In this document: piece after piece, positions 29,275 through 38,718 of the stretch
Layout: each line of letters starts with the position of its first letter
Numbering within the stretch: position 1 is the stretch's first letter
From: Paenibacillus sp. FJAT-29882
GTDB taxonomy: Bacteria > Bacillota > Bacilli > Bacillales > DSM-1321
DNA: 64,000 nucleotides
Direction: 5' to 3'
Assembly: GCF_001510645.1 (NCBI RefSeq)
Contig: NZ_LMVB01000001.1
Span: forward strand, 453,854-517,853
Notes under the pieces: model-generated
The model's input: the letters and a program-made list of their open reading frames with translations, nothing else
Databases searched by the model: none
What the model was told of the DNA's origin: nothing
Made by a program: the position numbers and the translations under genes

Positions 29275-29754
29275 TTACAAATACTTCACTAATGTATGCG
29301 TGAATTTCTCTAGCAATTCTTCGTCTATAGCATCGAAGCGATTCGTAATCGGACTATCTATATCAAGGACGCCGATTAATTCGTCGCCTTTTATGAGTGG
29401 GATGACAATTTCTGAACGGGAAGCGGCATCACATGCAATATGCCCTGGGAATTGATGAACATCTTCTACACGATACGTTTTACGTTCAGCAGCAGCAGAC
29501 CCACAAACACCTCTACCAAATGGTATGCGAATACAGGCTGGTAAACCTTGGAAAGGTCCGAGTACTAATCCATCATTTTCCGCTAAATAGAAACCGACCC
29601 AGTTTACTTCATCTAAAAGCTGGTTAAGAAGAGCGCAAGCGTTACTAAGGTTCGCGATTCGATTGGGCTCCCCTTCAACAAGTGCGATTAGTTGTTTCTC
29701 AGCAAGCAAGTAATTCTCTTGCTTACTCCCTGTATATTGTTCGACATTAAACAT
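29275..29754 (-). CDS. ytsP: Free methionine-(R)-sulfoxide reductase, GAF type
   Basis: 159-residue single GAF domain. The three family cysteines are present in ACIRIPFGRGVCG and HIACDAASRSEIVIPL, with IGVLDIDSP following, which marks it as fRMsr rather than a general GAF sensor. It reduces free Met-R-sulfoxide with thioredoxin. Two earlier in-frame start codons exist; AGGGGGA lies 7 bp before the ATG at 29754 (MFNVEQYTG), which is chosen. In B. subtilis ytsP neighbours ytrP and refZ as here. Confidence 0.9.
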   Translation of the reverse strand: MFNVEQYTGSKQENYLLAEKQLIALVEGEPNRIANLSNACALLNQLLDEVNWVGFYLAENDGLVLGPFQGLPACIRIPFGRGVCGSAAAERKTYRVEDVHQFPGHIACDAASRSEIVIPLIKGDELIGVLDIDSPITNRFDAIDEELLEKFTHTLVKYL

Positions 29755-29902
29755 AAACATTCCCCCTGCTTCATGATAAAAATACAACCTTCAACATTAT
29801 TGCAAGATACCCTGTGGAAGTTGTCGAGAAGTTCTAACAGGATATTGCAAGTATTTCGAGAATAACTTATTTTAAGACTTGAAATTAGAGGAGGACTTCA
29901 AA

Positions 29903-30541
29903 ATGAACCGCCAAACTCAAACGAAGGAAGCAATTCTTGAATCCGCTCTATATTTATTTCACTTGAAAGGCTATCATGCGACCTCCATACGGGACATTGC
30001 ACATAAAGCCAAGGTTAATTCCGCTAATATTGCTTATTATTTCAAAAACAAACAAGGATTGCTAGAATATTGTTTTACTACATATTTAGAAGACTATATT
30101 CAGCTGTTAGAGAAAAAACTTGTCCAGCTTGACCGGATTGGCACCCAAAACGGCTTACTGGCCCTTCTTACAGATGTCTTTGAATTTCAACGTAAAAACT
30201 TCTTAGCTGCGAGCTTTATTTATGGAGAATCAGCACTAGACTCTAATCTTAATCGAGAAGTTTTATCAACTTATTACATGAAAGAAAACTCTTATTTTCA
30301 ATTCGTTTTAGAAAAAGGCGTACAAGAAGGCGTGTTCCGTAAAATTCCGCCAGCTATTTTTACGTTGCAAATAAAAGGACTCCTTTCAGCCCCAATTATA
30401 CATGCCCACTATGCAAGAGAGGTCCTGCATGTATATACGCAGGAAAAATATTATACCGATAAATATCGTGATGAAGTCTGCTTGTTTTTAGTACAAAGCC
30501 TGTTTGTCAAACGCGAAATGCCAGTAGAATTACTAGTTTAA
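29903..30541 (+). CDS. refZ: RefZ, TetR-family regulator of FtsZ positioning
   Basis: 212 residues; B. subtilis RefZ (YttP) has 210. The N-terminal TetR helix-turn-helix reads KEAILESALYLFHLKGYHAT then SIRDIAHKAKVNSANIAYYF. The C-terminal part lacks an obvious ligand signature. In B. subtilis RefZ binds sites near the origin and affects Z-ring placement when sporulation begins. AGGAGGACTTCAAA gives the ATG at 29903; a longer frame from 29879 lacks a ribosome site. An imperfect palindrome TGTTAGAACTTCTCGACA (minus-strand reading, about 29821-29838) upstream could be its own operator. Confidence 0.88.
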   Translation: MNRQTQTKEAILESALYLFHLKGYHATSIRDIAHKAKVNSANIAYYFKNKQGLLEYCFTTYLEDYIQLLEKKLVQLDRIGTQNGLLALLTDVFEFQRKNFLAASFIYGESALDSNLNREVLSTYYMKENSYFQFVLEKGVQEGVFRKIPPAIFTLQIKGLLSAPIIHAHYAREVLHVYTQEKYYTDKYRDEVCLFLVQSLFVKREMPVELLV

Positions 30542-30546
30542 CGTTT

Positions 30547-31353
30547 CTATTTAGAAAAAGCTTCTGCCAAGCAAGAGTTGAACCCTTGACCTAGATCTTT
30601 GGCTTGATGGGCATCAGACCCGAAACGTAAAGGAATGCCGAGCTGCAGGGCATATTTTACAAATCGCTCTGGCGGATAAGGCTCTAGACAAAGCGGTTTA
30701 ATAGCACCAGCACCGTTATAATCCAGTTCATACCCTTGCCTACTTATTTTGTCTAGAATGGAATATAACTTCTGATCATAATTTTCTTTCGGTGAAAAAC
30801 GCTGCTGAAACTTATGAACAAGTGTAATATGTCCAATACGCTTGGGCTTGAAGTTCCCTAAATCAGCAGCAATACTTTTCTCTAATGTATCGTAATAAGA
30901 TGAATAAACGGCATCTACAGACCCTACTCTTTTGGCGATACTATTAAACATTTCGTCACTAAAGTCGATGCAATGCCACTCATTTTCATCACGAATAAAA
31001 TGAACCGATAGGATACTATCATCTAAATATTTACCAACTTTATTAAGGAATTTCTTAGTTTCTGCCTCAAATCCTTCGATATAATCTACTTCTAGCCCTG
31101 TCTTAATCCTGATTTTTTCCTTGTATCTCTCTTTTAATAAAGCGAGTTCTCGAAAATAGTCTAGTAAATGACCACGTTCCATCCCACTATCACGGTCTGG
31201 TGTAGGATCAATGAACCCTTCTGGCAAAGGAGCATGCTCTGTGAATGTCAAATCCTCGATTCCTAGCGTTATGGCTCGTTCGATATAATCTTCAAATGAG
31301 TCGCTTGAACCGTGAGGACAGTACGGACTGTGAACATGACTGTCAATTTTCAT
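30547..31353 (-). CDS. hisJ: Histidinol-phosphatase, PHP family
   Basis: 268 residues, the same length as B. subtilis HisJ/HisK (268). PHP-type metal ligands are visible: DSHVHSPYCPHGSSDSFEDY at the N-terminus, FTEHAP, TGLEVDYIEG, SVHFI and RFGSDAHQAKDLGQG near the end. It dephosphorylates histidinol phosphate in histidine synthesis. The ATG at 31353 follows GGGGGGA by 5 bp. It converges on refZ with only 5 bp between stop codons, so no terminator fits between the two. Confidence 0.92.
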   Translation of the reverse strand: MKIDSHVHSPYCPHGSSDSFEDYIERAITLGIEDLTFTEHAPLPEGFIDPTPDRDSGMERGHLLDYFRELALLKERYKEKIRIKTGLEVDYIEGFEAETKKFLNKVGKYLDDSILSVHFIRDENEWHCIDFSDEMFNSIAKRVGSVDAVYSSYYDTLEKSIAADLGNFKPKRIGHITLVHKFQQRFSPKENYDQKLYSILDKISRQGYELDYNGAGAIKPLCLEPYPPERFVKYALQLGIPLRFGSDAHQAKDLGQGFNSCLAEAFSK

Positions 31354-31518
31354 CAAAATCCCCCCATAAATTCAATTTCAAGCACAATTCTGTAAAAAAA
31401 ATATATTTATTAGTCAAAAATTATTGCTAACATGGTATCATAAAAGCATTGAATTGAACATGTAAACATTTATATAGATTGTTGCTGACTTGTGAGGTTT
31501 AGAATTGGGGGGCATATG

Positions 31519-33213
31519 ATGGAGTACATACTAGGTATAATTATACTAGTTATTACGTTAATAATATGGGGATATTTTTTGAAAAAGAAGCATTTTAAAG
31601 AAATTGACCAGCTTGAGGCTTGGAAAATGGAAATTATGAACCGCCCAATATTGGATGAGCTTTCTAAAGTAAAGCAATTAAATATGACTGGTGAAACAGA
31701 AGAAATGTTTGAACGATGGCGTAATGAATGGGACGCCATTATCACAGTCTACATGCCGGATGTTGAAGAATTATTGTTCGATGCAGATGATTATGTCGAC
31801 AAATATCGTCTCGGTAAATCCAAAGAAGTTCAGCAAATGATCTCGACTAAGCTTACGAACATTGAAACGGCGATCGAAAAGATTCTTCGTGAGCTAAATG
31901 AATTGGTCGGTAGTGAAGAGAAAAACAGGATTGAGATCGAAGAGATTAAAGAAGGCTACCGTACTATTAAGAAAAACTTGCTGGTTCATCGCCATACATT
32001 TGCCAAAGCGGCAGATCCACTTGAGAACACGCTCGATGAAATAGTGGTGGTTCTTAAGCAATATGAAGAAGCGACAGAAAATGGAAATTATTTAAATGCG
32101 CGAGAACTTGTTTTATCGATAAAAAATCAACTTGTTACAATTCAAACAAAAATGGAAATCATTCCTCAATTGCTACTAGATGGTCATTCTTCACTTCCAA
32201 CATCCCTTTTGGAGTTGAAAGATGGCTTCACGGAGATGAGGGAACAGGGATATTCTTTAGAGCATATTGAATTTGAGACAGAGATTTTGAGGCTTGAAAC
32301 CGAGCTTGAACATTATAATAATCAACTTGATCTTGCGGAAACTGAGACTGCTGAAAAAGGAATAAATGAAATTTATGATAGTGTGAACCTTCTGTATGAT
32401 TTACTTGAAAAAGAAGTGCTTTCCAAACAGTATCTAATAAAAAATGAGGATCTTTTGAAGGATAGCCTTGAAGCATTTGCATATGAGAATGATAAATTAA
32501 AAGCTGAGACAGTCGTTGTACGACATAGCTATCATGTAACGGAAAGTGAACTAAGTGCTCAGAAGAAATTAGAAAAGCAAATTGATAAATTGGTAAAAAG
32601 GTTCCAATTACTTTCCTTGGAAATTGCAGATAATACGATGATCAGTTCTGTTTTAAGTGAAGAAATGCAGGGAATTGAAGCGATTCTAAACGAGCTGAAG
32701 GTGGAGCATGAAGCCTTTGCTGAGAAACTTCATGCATTGAGAAAAGATGAATTGCAAGCACGTGGGGTATTACAAGACCTGAGAAAGAAAATGGGAGATA
32801 CTAGCAGGACGATCTCGCAAAGTAATATTCCAGGTCTGCCTGAAAAGTATCGGAATTTGTTAGCGGAAGCAAAAGAAAGCATTGAAGATGTTCAGAGTAA
32901 ACTAGAGGAAAAGCCTCTAGATATGGGCTCTGTACACATTTTTCTTGAAAAAGCGATTGCTTCTGTCACAAGTTTATACGAAAACACAGAAGTGCTGATA
33001 GAGGAAATGCTTTTTGCAGAGAAAGTGATCCAATACGGAAACCGATATCGCAGTAGATACCCTGCTGTTGCTGAGGCTTTAAGAACTGCTGAACAGTACT
33101 TTATGGAATATGAATATGAGCGGGCATTAGAAGTTGCAGCATCAGCCATTGAAAAAGTCGAACCAGGATACTTAGATAAAATCGAGGCGGATATGGAAGA
33201 AGTACTTTCATAA
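31519..33213 (+). CDS. ezrA: EzrA, septation ring regulator
   Basis: 564 residues (B. subtilis EzrA 562). There is one N-terminal membrane helix (YILGIIILVITLIIWGYFLK), then a long cytosolic array of helical, spectrin-like bundles rich in Glu/Lys/Leu. It negatively regulates FtsZ ring formation away from mid-cell and brings PBP1 to the septum. The ATG at 31519 is 6 bp after GGGGGG; the ATG at 31516 is too close. Same gene order as B. subtilis hisJ-ezrA-nifZ-thiI. Confidence 0.95.
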   Translation: MEYILGIIILVITLIIWGYFLKKKHFKEIDQLEAWKMEIMNRPILDELSKVKQLNMTGETEEMFERWRNEWDAIITVYMPDVEELLFDADDYVDKYRLGKSKEVQQMISTKLTNIETAIEKILRELNELVGSEEKNRIEIEEIKEGYRTIKKNLLVHRHTFAKAADPLENTLDEIVVVLKQYEEATENGNYLNARELVLSIKNQLVTIQTKMEIIPQLLLDGHSSLPTSLLELKDGFTEMREQGYSLEHIEFETEILRLETELEHYNNQLDLAETETAEKGINEIYDSVNLLYDLLEKEVLSKQYLIKNEDLLKDSLEAFAYENDKLKAETVVVRHSYHVTESELSAQKKLEKQIDKLVKRFQLLSLEIADNTMISSVLSEEMQGIEAILNELKVEHEAFAEKLHALRKDELQARGVLQDLRKKMGDTSRTISQSNIPGLPEKYRNLLAEAKESIEDVQSKLEEKPLDMGSVHIFLEKAIASVTSLYENTEVLIEEMLFAEKVIQYGNRYRSRYPAVAEALRTAEQYFMEYEYERALEVAASAIEKVEPGYLDKIEADMEEVLS

Positions 33214-33230
33214 TACGAAAAAATGAATTA

Positions 33231-33355
33231 AGAGGATGTCCTAAAGGGGTCTGACTCAGCACTCACCATACAGTTGATCGTGTTACTGACACTTCATTTA
33301 AACTGTATGTAGTAGCTACAGTCTGACCCTTCACTTATGGGACAGCCTCTTTTTG
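33231..33355 (+). terminator. Family 2 nested palindrome behind ezrA
   Basis: The outer arms AGAGGATGTCCTAAA / TTATGGGACAGCCTCT enclose GGGGTCTGACTCAGC / ACAGTCTGACCC and the core ACCATACAGTTG...AACTGTATGTAG, ending in TTTTTG. It lies 17 bp after the stop. Confidence 0.8.
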
Positions 33356-33379
33356 CGTAATCCAAAAGTAAAAGAGGAT

Positions 33380-33571
33380 GTTCAAAAAGTCCGGTGAAAA
33401 AGCTTGCGAATTGCACCAAAGCTCATGAAAGACCTTCTGTTAAAATCGCGCACGTCATGACGAGCAACACAGAAGTCAGCACATCCTGTGCAAGTCCGGT
33501 TACTGTATACGCGAAAGGTTGAGACGATCGCACCTCGAACTTCTCGGCTCTTTTTATCCTCCTTTTTGAAC
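33380..33571. repeat. GTTCAAAAAG-ended element, long copy (192 bp)
   Basis: Begins GTTCAAAAAGTCCGGTGAAA and ends TTTTTATCCTCCTTTTTGAAC, so its 10-bp ends are inverted. The inside includes GACCTTCTGTTAAAATCGCG and CGAACTTCTCGGCTC. A 70-bp internally deleted copy lies inverted at 46327-46396. No reading frame. Confidence 0.75.
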
Positions 33572-33890
33572 TCGTACTAAAAGACTGATTTTGGCAAAAT
33601 GAATCTTTTTCAATAATCGTGATTTATGGTAAAATGATGTGTTGTTAATAATCAAATGAAAGAACAAGAAGCTACACGATGCTTTTATATAAATGAAATC
33701 TTGAACAAAATTTAGTGCCAAAAGAAAGTAGTCTATAGCCCCTCTGAGTCTTACGATAGGTCAGGATGGTGTTCCCACATGATGTGGCTCTCTCCTCTTT
33801 CAAGGTGCTCGCGCTTTTGTTCTTGTCTTAGGCAACTATACGAAATTATTTATGTGGATAACTTAATTTGTTTGTCCGCATCCAGCTCCA

Positions 33891-33992
33891 GCGCCTAACC
33901 CCTCGAGGTCAAAAGCCAAACAAGTTAGATGGAGAGAAAATCACCCTCCATCTATCTTGTTCGTCTTTTGCTTTTCGGGGTTGATCAAGGCG
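33891..33992. repeat. Long hairpin upstream of nifZ
   Basis: GCGCCTAACCCC...AAAAGCCAAACAAGTTAGAT on the left pairs with ATCTATCTTGTTCGTCTTTT...GGGGTTGATCAAGGCGC on the right around AGAGAAAATCACCCT. The CGCTTGCGCTTTTGTTCTT that follows also occurs in a related form at 33801. The rest of the 33572-33890 stretch has no recognisable gene or RNA. Confidence 0.6.
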
Positions 33993-34022
33993 CTTGCGCT
34001 TTTGTTCTTAGGAGGGAAACAT

Positions 34023-35162
34023 ATGATTTATTTTGATAATAGTGCTACGACAAAGCCATATCCGGAAGTCCTCGATTCCTTTATAAAGGTGTCTACAGAA
34101 TACTTCGGCAACCCATCTTCCTTACATGGTCTAGGTGCTAAAGCTGAAAGCCTGTTAACTCAAGCAAGGAGGCAGGTAGCTGACCTTCTTCACGTGAAAA
34201 GCGCGGAGATTTATTTTACCTCTGGGGGAACGGAAGGAAATAACTTAGCAGTTAAAGGGATAGCCCATGCTTATTCTAAAAGAGGTAAGCATATTATCAC
34301 CACTGTTATGGAGCATGCTTCTATTAAAGAAACGTGTCAATTACTTGAAGAAGAAGGGTTTGATATCACCTATTTACAAGTCGATTCAAATGGGTTTGTT
34401 TCTGTGGAAGACTTGAAAAATGCTTTACGAACGGATACGATTTTAGTGTCCGTCATGTCCGTTAACAATGAGGTCGGTTCAATCCAGCCGATCGTAGAAA
34501 TCGGTCACTTATTAAAAGAATATCCACAAGTGCTCTTTCATGTCGATCATGTGCAAGGTATTGGGAAGGTTCCATTAGATATAGCTACTGCTGGGATTGA
34601 TTTATGTACAATTTCTGGTCATAAATTTCATGGCTTAAAAGGTACAGGTGTATTATACGTTAGAGATGGCATTAGGGTTTCACCGCTCTTCACTGGAGGC
34701 AATCAGGAGGCGAAGCTAAGGAGTGGCACTGAAAACGTTGCTGGGTTCGTAGCCTTAGCTAGAGCATTACGACTCACTTTACAAAAAAGCGCGCAGGATT
34801 ATGGGAAGCTAATAGAAATTAGAGATATGTTATTGAATGGATTGAACGAAATAACGGGTGTGAAAATAAACAGTCCATTACATGGTGCACCCCATATCAT
34901 CAATTTTTCCATTCCAGGCATTAAATCGGAAGTATTTATCCATGCGCTTGAAGAGAAAGAAATATATGTTTCAACGACAAGTGCCTGTTCGTCTAAGAAA
35001 AAGTCAATCAGTGATACGGTATTGGCCATGTTTCATGATCAGAAAAGGGCGGATAGTGTTATTAGAATTAGCACTTCATATGAAAACGAACTTTATGAAG
35101 TGGAGTTCGTACTTCAGGAAATTAAGAACACACTTTTAAAACTACAAAAGGTAATGAGGTAA
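34023..35162 (+). CDS. nifZ: Cysteine desulfurase
   Basis: 379-residue PLP enzyme of the NifS/IscS family. SGHKFHGLKG contains the PLP lysine, HVDHVQGIGKVPLD is the cofactor-binding segment, and STTSACSSKKKS carries the persulfide-forming Cys. It takes sulfur from cysteine and passes it to ThiI, encoded 5 bp downstream; the pair is the same in B. subtilis. AGGAGGGAAACAT gives the ATG at 34023; the open frame further upstream runs through a repeat hairpin and is not coding. Confidence 0.93.
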   Translation: MIYFDNSATTKPYPEVLDSFIKVSTEYFGNPSSLHGLGAKAESLLTQARRQVADLLHVKSAEIYFTSGGTEGNNLAVKGIAHAYSKRGKHIITTVMEHASIKETCQLLEEEGFDITYLQVDSNGFVSVEDLKNALRTDTILVSVMSVNNEVGSIQPIVEIGHLLKEYPQVLFHVDHVQGIGKVPLDIATAGIDLCTISGHKFHGLKGTGVLYVRDGIRVSPLFTGGNQEAKLRSGTENVAGFVALARALRLTLQKSAQDYGKLIEIRDMLLNGLNEITGVKINSPLHGAPHIINFSIPGIKSEVFIHALEEKEIYVSTTSACSSKKKSISDTVLAMFHDQKRADSVIRISTSYENELYEVEFVLQEIKNTLLKLQKVMR

Positions 35163-35167
35163 AATAA

Positions 35168-36382
35168 ATGAAATTTGATCATATTATCATTCGTTATGGT
35201 GAGATTTCAACAAAGAAACGTAATCGAAAAAGCTTTGTTGATAAACTCAAAAATCATATTCGTTGGGCATTAAGAGATTTTAAAGCGGCCAAACTGACCG
35301 CAAGTCGGGAACGGATGTACATTATATTAAATGGCGAAGATCATCAGAAGATCATTGAACAAATAAAAGGGGTATATGGCATTCAGTCATTAAGCCCAGC
35401 TTTAAAAATAGGCCGTGATATCGAAGAAATTAAAACGGCTGCTTTATATTATATCGACCAGTTATCGGGAGAAATTGAAACGTTTAAAGTTTCGACAAAG
35501 CGTTCGGATAAAGATTTTCCATATGATACGAATGAAATGAACCATCTTCTTGGTGGACATTTGTTACGGAATAAAGATGGAATTTTAAAGGTGGATGTGA
35601 AAAATCCAGATTTAGATTTACGTGTAGAAGTACGCAAGGAAGCAGTCTATTTATCAGGCGAGAATATTCATGGTGCAGGTGGTCTTCCATTTGGCTCAAG
35701 CGGAAAGGCGATGCTCATGCTTTCAGGCGGAATAGATAGCCCGGTTGCAGGCTTCCTTTCCATGAAGCGTGGTCTTGAAATTGAATGTATTCATTTCTAT
35801 AGCCCGCCATTCACGAGTGAACGTTCCAAACAGAAGGTCATGGACTTAGCTGAAAAACTCGCATTAGTAAACGGAAGCATGAAAGTTCATATTGTTCCGT
35901 TTACAGAAATTCAAATGCTGATCCAAAAACAAATACCAGAGAACTATACAATGACGAGCACACGTCGTTTAATGCTGCGCATAGCTGATGCGATCAGAGA
36001 AAAAGAAGAAGCACTGGCAATTATAACCGGGGAAAGTCTTGGACAGGTAGCAAGTCAGACGATGAATAGCATGTTTGCGATCAATGAAGTAATCTCAACG
36101 CCTGTATTGCGTCCACTTATCGCCATGGACAAATTAGAAATTATTGAGCTTGCGAAGCAATATGATACATTTGAAATATCGAATCAACCATACGAAGATT
36201 GCTGTACGGTATTTACACCGGCAAGTCCTAAGACAAAGCCAAAGCTCGAAAAGGTTCAGTATTATGAAAGCTTTGTTGACTTTGATAAGCTGATTGCAGA
36301 TGCTGTGGAACAGACTGAAATCCAAAAAATTCGCTTTGGTGAAAAAGCTACTGGAGAAGGGCAATTAGAAGACTTGTTCTAG
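35168..36382 (+). CDS. thiI: ThiI, tRNA 4-thiouridine synthase
   Basis: 404 residues (B. subtilis 401). N-terminal ferredoxin-like and THUMP domains (~1-165) bind tRNA. The PP-loop ATP pyrophosphatase motif SGGIDSPVAGF lies near residue 186, and ITGESLGQVASQT and YEDCCTVF further on. As in Bacillus, it lacks the C-terminal rhodanese domain of the E. coli enzyme, so sulfur must come directly from the neighbouring desulfurase. It makes s4U8 in tRNA. Cotranscribed with nifZ. Confidence 0.95.
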   Translation: MKFDHIIIRYGEISTKKRNRKSFVDKLKNHIRWALRDFKAAKLTASRERMYIILNGEDHQKIIEQIKGVYGIQSLSPALKIGRDIEEIKTAALYYIDQLSGEIETFKVSTKRSDKDFPYDTNEMNHLLGGHLLRNKDGILKVDVKNPDLDLRVEVRKEAVYLSGENIHGAGGLPFGSSGKAMLMLSGGIDSPVAGFLSMKRGLEIECIHFYSPPFTSERSKQKVMDLAEKLALVNGSMKVHIVPFTEIQMLIQKQIPENYTMTSTRRLMLRIADAIREKEEALAIITGESLGQVASQTMNSMFAINEVISTPVLRPLIAMDKLEIIELAKQYDTFEISNQPYEDCCTVFTPASPKTKPKLEKVQYYESFVDFDKLIADAVEQTEIQKIRFGEKATGEGQLEDLF

Positions 36383-36472
36383 ACTGGAAACTCTGACTAT
36401 AATTACCAAGAAATCAACGAATGAAGCCATGTGTTTTTACACATTCTATACTTACAAGGAGGTGAAAAACAC

Positions 36473-36673
36473 ATGGCAAACAACAACTCAAATCAACTTG
36501 TCGTACCTGGTGTACAACAAGCTCTAGATCAAATGAAATTTGAAATCGCATCTGAATTCGGTGTGCAGCTTGGCGGTGAAACAACTTCACGTGCTAACGG
36601 TTCAGTTGGCGGTGAAATCACAAAACGTCTAGTTCAAATGGCTGAACAACAATTAGGCGGGTACCAAAAATAA
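36473..36673 (+). CDS. sspA: Alpha/beta-type small acid-soluble spore protein
   Basis: 66 residues. It contains [20 protein letters not shown], which includes the GPR cleavage region (E-[IF]-ASEFG), and the C-terminal [20 protein letters not shown], both typical of SASPs that coat spore DNA. A strong AAGGAGGTG ribosome site precedes the ATG. A GAATGAA and CATTCTA pair about 16 bp apart upstream (36419-36448) could be a SigmaG promoter, weakly supported. It is followed by its own terminator. Confidence 0.97.
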   Translation: MANNNSNQLVVPGVQQALDQMKFEIASEFGVQLGGETTSRANGSVGGEITKRLVQMAEQQLGGYQK

Positions 36674-36693
36674 TTTCATAAAAATGGCTGCAG

Positions 36694-36722
36694 GAAGCGG
36701 GCGATTTCGCCCGCTTTCTTTC
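36694..36722 (+). terminator. sspA terminator
   Basis: GAAGCGGGCGATTTCGCCCGCTTTC, a GC-rich stem with TTTC run. The following 36723-36990 is AT-rich and shows only a Fur-like TGATAATGAGAATTA at 36867. Confidence 0.85.
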
Positions 36723-36990
36723 ATTTGTTTTCATTCCATCTTATTTTCTGATAAGATAAGAAAAATATTTATTATTTTACATACTTATAAAACTGTATAA
36801 TGTATCTTGAGGTTTTGTATAAAGATAAAAGGGACAAAACTTTGTTAACTTGAACAGGATTACCAATGATAATGAGAATTAAACTAAATTTTGTGTGAAA
36901 ATCTATAAAATTGTGCCGCAACATAAGAAAGTTGGTTTCCATGTTTTAAATAGTTAATGTTGTTTCTTGTAAAAAGGAAGGAGAAATACA

Positions 36991-38571
36991 ATGAGAAGAG
37001 AAGATTTGATTGCTCCAGAGAAGTATAATCTTGTTAGTGAAATGGAAAGATTCGCAAAAGACAAGAACCGTTTAGCCTTAAAATGGGAATCTGAGGATGG
37101 AGTAAAGAAAGAAGTTACATACGATGCTTTAATGAAACGAGTTAACAAAATCGGTCATGTTTTAAAAGATGCAGGGTTGGAAAAAGGAGATATTGCCCTC
37201 ATCATCATTCCAAGGCTAATTGAGGCATATGAAGTATATCTAGCAGCACTTAAGATTGGGATCGTGGTTATCCCATGTTCAGAAATGTTAAGGCCAAAGG
37301 ATATTGAATACCGAGTAAGGCATGCTGAGGTGAAGGGAGTCATTTGCTATCATCAATTTTGCGATCAGGTAAATGCAGTTAAAGACACAGAGCAGCTTGT
37401 GAAATTATCGGTTGGTCAGGAAGTCCCAGGATGGCTCTATTTGGAGGAGAAAATACAATCATCCAGTGATGTGCTTGCACTTGCTGATACGAAAAGTTCA
37501 GACATGGCTTTTCTTTCCTATACATCTGGTACGACCAGCAATCCTAAAGGTGTAGTACATACTCATGGCTGGGCATATGCACATTTAAAAACAGCAGCCG
37601 CAAACTGGCTAGGTGTTCGTGAAGGTGATACAGTGTGGGCGACTGCGGCCCCTGGTTGGCAAAAGTGGATTTGGAGTCCTTTTCTTGCTGTACTAGGATC
37701 TGGTGCTACTGGCCTTGTGTATCATGGCAAATTTGAAGCAAAGAAATACTTGCAACTACTTGAGGATTACAAAGTGAATGCTCTATGTTGTACGCCAACG
37801 GAATATCGATTAATGGCAAAAGTGGATAATTTGGCAGACTATAGTCTTACCGAACTACACAGCGCGGTATCGGCAGGCGAGCCATTGAATCGGGAAGTAA
37901 TTGATATATTCGAAAAGTACTTCAATATTCAAGTACGAGATGGATACGGCCAGACAGAAAATACGCTGTTAGTCGGGATTTCCATAGGAATGGAACTGAA
38001 ACCTGGCTCAATGGGGAAACCGACACCTGGTAATCGAGTTGAAATCATTGATGAAGATGGAGTACCTTGTCAAGTCGGTCAAGTCGGAGATATTGCTGTA
38101 CATATCGAAACCCCAGCTTTGTTCAAAAGTTATTATCGCGACCCTGAACGTACCGCTATGCAATTTCGTGGCGAGTATTATGTAACGGGGGATAAAGCAA
38201 GAAAAGATGAAGACGGCTATTTTTGGTTTGAGGGGCGCGGGGATGATATGATTATCAGCTCTGGCTATACGATTGGACCATTTGAAGTTGAAGATGCACT
38301 CATTAAGCATGCTTATGTGAAAGAATGTGCTGTAGTAGCAAGTCCGGATGAAGTAAGAGGACATGTCGTCAAGGCATATATCGTGCTTCAGGAACATGTC
38401 GATGAAAATGAACCACAGTTGGTGAAAACACTTCAAGAGCATGTGAAAAAAGTGACAGCACCTTATAAATATCCGCGGAAAATTGAATTTATTAAAGAAC
38501 TGCCAAAAACGACTTCGGGGAAAATCCGCCGAGTAGATTTGCGCAATTTGGATGAGAATCATACGGGTTAA
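36991..38571 (+). CDS. ytcI: Acyl-CoA synthetase, medium/branched-chain type
   Basis: 526-residue AMP-forming acyl-CoA synthetase, similar in length to B. subtilis YtcI (529), which sits near sspA. ATP motif YTSGTTSNPKGVVHTHG near residue 178; DGYGQTENTLL near 320; GDKARKDEDGYFWFEGRGDD; C-terminal Lys in PKTTSGKIRRVDLR. It most resembles the MbcS group active on medium and branched-chain acids, but the substrate cannot be read from sequence. AAGGAAGGAG precedes the ATG. Its C-terminal SGK lysine could be a target of AcuA-type acetylation, by inference. Confidence 0.87.
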   Translation: MRREDLIAPEKYNLVSEMERFAKDKNRLALKWESEDGVKKEVTYDALMKRVNKIGHVLKDAGLEKGDIALIIIPRLIEAYEVYLAALKIGIVVIPCSEMLRPKDIEYRVRHAEVKGVICYHQFCDQVNAVKDTEQLVKLSVGQEVPGWLYLEEKIQSSSDVLALADTKSSDMAFLSYTSGTTSNPKGVVHTHGWAYAHLKTAAANWLGVREGDTVWATAAPGWQKWIWSPFLAVLGSGATGLVYHGKFEAKKYLQLLEDYKVNALCCTPTEYRLMAKVDNLADYSLTELHSAVSAGEPLNREVIDIFEKYFNIQVRDGYGQTENTLLVGISIGMELKPGSMGKPTPGNRVEIIDEDGVPCQVGQVGDIAVHIETPALFKSYYRDPERTAMQFRGEYYVTGDKARKDEDGYFWFEGRGDDMIISSGYTIGPFEVEDALIKHAYVKECAVVASPDEVRGHVVKAYIVLQEHVDENEPQLVKTLQEHVKKVTAPYKYPRKIEFIKELPKTTSGKIRRVDLRNLDENHTG

Positions 38572-38575
38572 ATAA

Positions 38576-38704
38576 AGAGAGGCTGTTTCACAAACGAATT
38601 AGCCCCTACATCTACTATCATCGTTTATACGTGTACAGGACATATCGGATAAACGGTGTATAGGGTGTGAGGACCAGTTCTTTTGTTTAGACAACCTCTT
38701 TTAT
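38576..38704 (+). terminator. Family 2 nested palindrome behind ytcI
   Basis: The outer arms AAGAGAGGCTGT / AGACAACCTCTT enclose CCCCTACATCTACTATCATC and its mirror GGTGTATAGGGTGTGAGG, ending in TTTTATTA. It starts 5 bp after the stop and lies before the convergent small gene. Confidence 0.8.
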
Positions 38705-38718
38705 TAAATGTTTGCTGA

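Noticed and set aside
33661-33830. Possible structured RNA before nifZ (AAGAACAAG...GTTCTTGTC ends)
   Set aside because: Checked for T-box, 6S, SRP, RNase P and tRNA features; none found. The similarity to 33984-34011 points to repeat DNA.
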